Assembly (NCBI GenBank): GCA_021464245.1
Contig: JADCRB010000079.1
Location: forward strand, 186,001 to 250,000
DNA from: Carallia brachiata
Taxonomy: Eukaryota > Streptophyta > Magnoliopsida > Malpighiales > Rhizophoraceae
Length of the DNA stretch: 64,000 nucleotides
Reading direction: 5' to 3'
The translations under genes were made by a program, and so were the position numbers. The notes under the pieces are model-generated. The model was not told where the DNA came from and did not search any database. It saw nothing but the letters and a program-made list of their open reading frames with translations. This document shows positions 62,040 to 64,000 of this stretch, piece by piece; position 1 is the stretch's first letter; each line of letters begins with the position of its first letter.

Positions 62040-62440
62040 TATAGAAATATAAACAGTTGGAATGGAAAATGCAGCTGTATTTTAACAAACGAATGTCTAT
62101 GCATTAATTTTGGTTCCTTGCTGCTGCTGATAACCGGCGATACATTAGAGGAGGAAATCATATGGAATTCATTTAGTAAAGGGACAATGATGGAAACTTT
62201 CTCATCAGCTTGCTTTCTGATCATCTTCCTCTTCTTTGTTGCGTATTCTGGAACCAATCTGATGAAGCACCCATTAACTTGCCCCCTTCCGTTGTGATAC
62301 ATAAGTTCCTCAGCATCTTTGATGACCTTTTCAACATTAATTAGTCACTGCTCCACATCCGCTGTGATTTGCTCTCCTTTACGATTTGCATCTGCAACGG
62401 ATGCTGCAAACTGTTCTTTGCAATCTTCAACATTATATAG
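62040..62440 (-). pseudogene. CC-NBS-LRR coiled-coil relic B
   Basis: The minus strand reads SVADANRKGEQITADVEQ, a stop (TGA at 62345-62347), then LINVEKVIKDAEELMYH and CFIRLVPEYATKKRKMIRKQ. It is the same coiled-coil region as relic A but not a recent copy of it. The stop again falls at the conserved Trp. The piece downstream (about 62040-62190) is more degenerate. It ends beside the DUF247 gene. Confidence 0.6.
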
Positions 62441-62502
62441 AGTTTGTATTAGGGTGAATCATGCTTATAGGAAGAAAGAACAGTATAGAGTTTGTATTAG
62501 GG
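62436..62502. repeat. 19-bp direct repeat at the DUF247/relic B junction
   Basis: tatagagtttgtattaggg occurs at 62436-62454 and 62484-62502. The second copy lies inside the last codons of the DUF247 gene (LIQTLY). The first marks the edge of relic B. Confidence 0.9.
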
Positions 62503-63835
62503 CGAGTGACAGTAATAACAAAGCAGCTAAAAATGAAATAAGGGCCCATGGACTGTTGAAGTAATCGTGTCGTAACTTTGCCTTCCACACATTCCATTGC
62601 CTACTGCAGTGTTTGTTCAACTTTTCATATGTATCAGCATAATAGGACTTCTCATGATAGAGCCTGACATGGTCAAGAAGCTTGTTGAACAAAGCAGCAA
62701 CCACTTCATCATCTCCCAGCCAATTGTCGATGATCCCGCAGCGACATAGTAACTCCACATCCTTTTCTGTGTTGATGAGGCAATCCATGAACATGGCATA
62801 GTCCATGACATGGTGGGGATCTTTACTTTTTTTTGACAACTGCTCGTATGCAATAAGATTTCGCAAGAGAGACTCTGTTCTATCTTCAATTGTCAATTTT
62901 GGGATCAGCAATGTGCCATTTTCAAACTTGATATCAAACATACTACAGTCCTCGACCCTTTTGAACTTGATTCCAGCCTCCTTAAGCTTTATGGCACACC
63001 GGATGTGACTCGGTGTATCTTTTTTGTCTTTGCTTCCCTTAGAGAGCCATAGAATCAAACACTTGGAGCTTTGAGTGCCCTTTTCTTCTGCATAGGCCTT
63101 CATTCCTATTGGAGAAGGAAGCCAATTATCATGCAATAACCCCAATAGATGCTGAATATTTTGAAAAGCGTGCTGATCTATTCTTTTGAACCCTGGCCCT
63201 GGAAACACTCTGAAGAAACTCAAAATCAATTGAATAAAATTACTTTCCTGATTTGGCATCAGAGTCATGTCAAACAGTTCTTTCAGGACGAAGAATGGAA
63301 GCTGATTTTCAAGTAAAAGCAAATCATGCTTTAGCGAATATAATATCATTTCTAATTTGAAAAGGAGGTCATCATCACTTCTCAAATCTTCCATTGCACC
63401 CTTGCGAATCAGCTCAACAACAAAGCAACCATCGAGGAGCATCATTTCCACAAACTTGCCTCTTTCAAGACTAATAGGTTCTGCATAGCATCGGCGGGCT
63501 CTTTGCTCCAAATTTGTTAGTGCCCGGACATATCTCGTCACGCTATTCTCATTTCTTCGTTGTAAAAGCACTTGAAGGTAACGCAACTTGTGTTCTTTCA
63601 TAACTTGTAAATGGTTTTTATCATGGTGATAAGGTCCTATCGCAACGATGTCTGGTTCATAGCATTCTTTCTTAACTCTTCGCAGATGGTTAGGAACTTT
63701 GAATAGACATTGCTCTGATGGTGTAGAAGATAGATCATTCAGCTGCCTATCAATACTAGAAGCTATAAGGTCGGCCATGACGTTCTCTTCAAGACTATAT
63801 AACTCTGCTGCAATTTTCATGCCAAGGTTAATCAT
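62465..63835 (-). CDS. DUF247 (UPF0481) membrane protein
   Basis: Single-exon ORF of 456 aa from ATG at 63833-63835 to a stop at 62465. Plant-specific DUF247 family; some members are linked to self-incompatibility in grasses, but most have no known job. Family blocks: FKVPNHLRRVKKECYEPDIV then IGPYHHDK near 45-70, VEMMLLDGCFVVELI near 130, DLLLLENQLPFFVLKELF near 170, AGIKFKR near 290, IPKLTIEDRTESLLRNLIAYEQ near 315, and DYAMFMDCLI. One C-terminal membrane helix, LISFLAALLLLSLALIQTL, is followed by a short tail, which fits the family's usual layout. The start could also be one of the next Met codons. The gene is intact. Confidence 0.92.
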   Translation of the reverse strand: MINLGMKIAAELYSLEENVMADLIASSIDRQLNDLSSTPSEQCLFKVPNHLRRVKKECYEPDIVAIGPYHHDKNHLQVMKEHKLRYLQVLLQRRNENSVTRYVRALTNLEQRARRCYAEPISLERGKFVEMMLLDGCFVVELIRKGAMEDLRSDDDLLFKLEMILYSLKHDLLLLENQLPFFVLKELFDMTLMPNQESNFIQLILSFFRVFPGPGFKRIDQHAFQNIQHLLGLLHDNWLPSPIGMKAYAEEKGTQSSKCLILWLSKGSKDKKDTPSHIRCAIKLKEAGIKFKRVEDCSMFDIKFENGTLLIPKLTIEDRTESLLRNLIAYEQLSKKSKDPHHVMDYAMFMDCLINTEKDVELLCRCGIIDNWLGDDEVVAALFNKLLDHVRLYHEKSYYADTYEKLNKHCSRQWNVWKAKLRHDYFNSPWALISFLAALLLLSLALIQTLYCSFFL

Positions 63836-64000
63836 GTTAGCATGTGCGAAATTTTTTGTGCAATGAAGAAAAAAACTACAAAAAGAAACAATAGAATTGC
63901 AAAGTTTGCAAATGGTTTAGAAATGCAGTTATGTCTTAGAAGCACAAGAACTCATGTCCACAGGTCATGATTGAGGAAACTCATCATTATACCAGTGTTT
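63836..64000. other. Upstream of the DUF247 gene, window end
   Basis: 165 bases of probable leader or promoter of the DUF247 gene, with no clear motif. Confidence 0.4.

Noticed and set aside
1..64000. CRISPR arrays, bacterial operons, phage or viral genes
   Set aside because: No regularly spaced repeats, no ribosome-binding-site gene starts and no viral protein signatures; the window is plant nuclear DNA.

Overview
The window is nuclear DNA from a dicot plant. It has intron-rich genes with standard plant splice sites, long AT-rich intergenic stretches, many poly(A)/poly(T) runs and MITE-, SINE- and LINE-type repeats. Every gene I recognise has a clear Arabidopsis relative. The species cannot be fixed from the sequence alone.

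Layout from left to right: (1) 1108-3829 (-), a chloroplast-type folate/biopterin transporter (FBT7-like) whose frame is broken at three places. (2) 8345-13030 (-), an organellar ribosomal protein S5 gene with 8 exons that join cleanly into 503 codons. (3) 13934-17047 (+), a long intronless PPR gene (At5g14770-like) with two frame breaks. (4) 18901-23452 (-), the chloroplast maltose exporter MEX1, 9 exons, 411 aa. (5) 28434-31031 (+), intronless STIPL1/TFIP11 G-patch splicing factor, 865 aa. (6) 34177-37826 (-), plastid sigma factor SIGA/SIG1, 9 exons, 507 aa. (7) 40968-51182 (-), a YAK1-type DYRK kinase, 18 exons, with a probable U12 intron and a disturbed exon 9. (8) 62465-63835 (-), a DUF247 gene. 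Between genes 7 and 8 lies a repeat-rich zone with a Harbinger-like element, a LINE 3' end and two dead CC-NBS-LRR coiled-coil relics.

From memory of Arabidopsis, SIGA (At1g64860), S5 (At1g64880) and FBT7 (At1g64890) sit together on chromosome 1, so this window keeps part of an ancestral block. Five of the eight genes make organelle proteins: plastid transcription (SIGA), plastid metabolite export (MEX1, FBT7), organellar translation (S5) and organellar RNA processing (PPR). No operon-like cooperation is implied.

The most striking observations are as follows. A SINE sits in SIGA intron 7, and its target-site duplication has copied the exon 7 splice donor. YAK1 has a U12-type intron that also carries a LINE relic. 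Single-base frame breaks are concentrated in FBT7, the PPR gene and YAK1 while four neighbouring genes are intact. Two NBS-LRR relics have a stop at the same conserved tryptophan. A poly(A) micro-insertion is flanked by a 14-bp duplication. Two inverted copies of one AT-rich repeat family lie 22 kb apart. I did not find evidence of a wholly new biological system.
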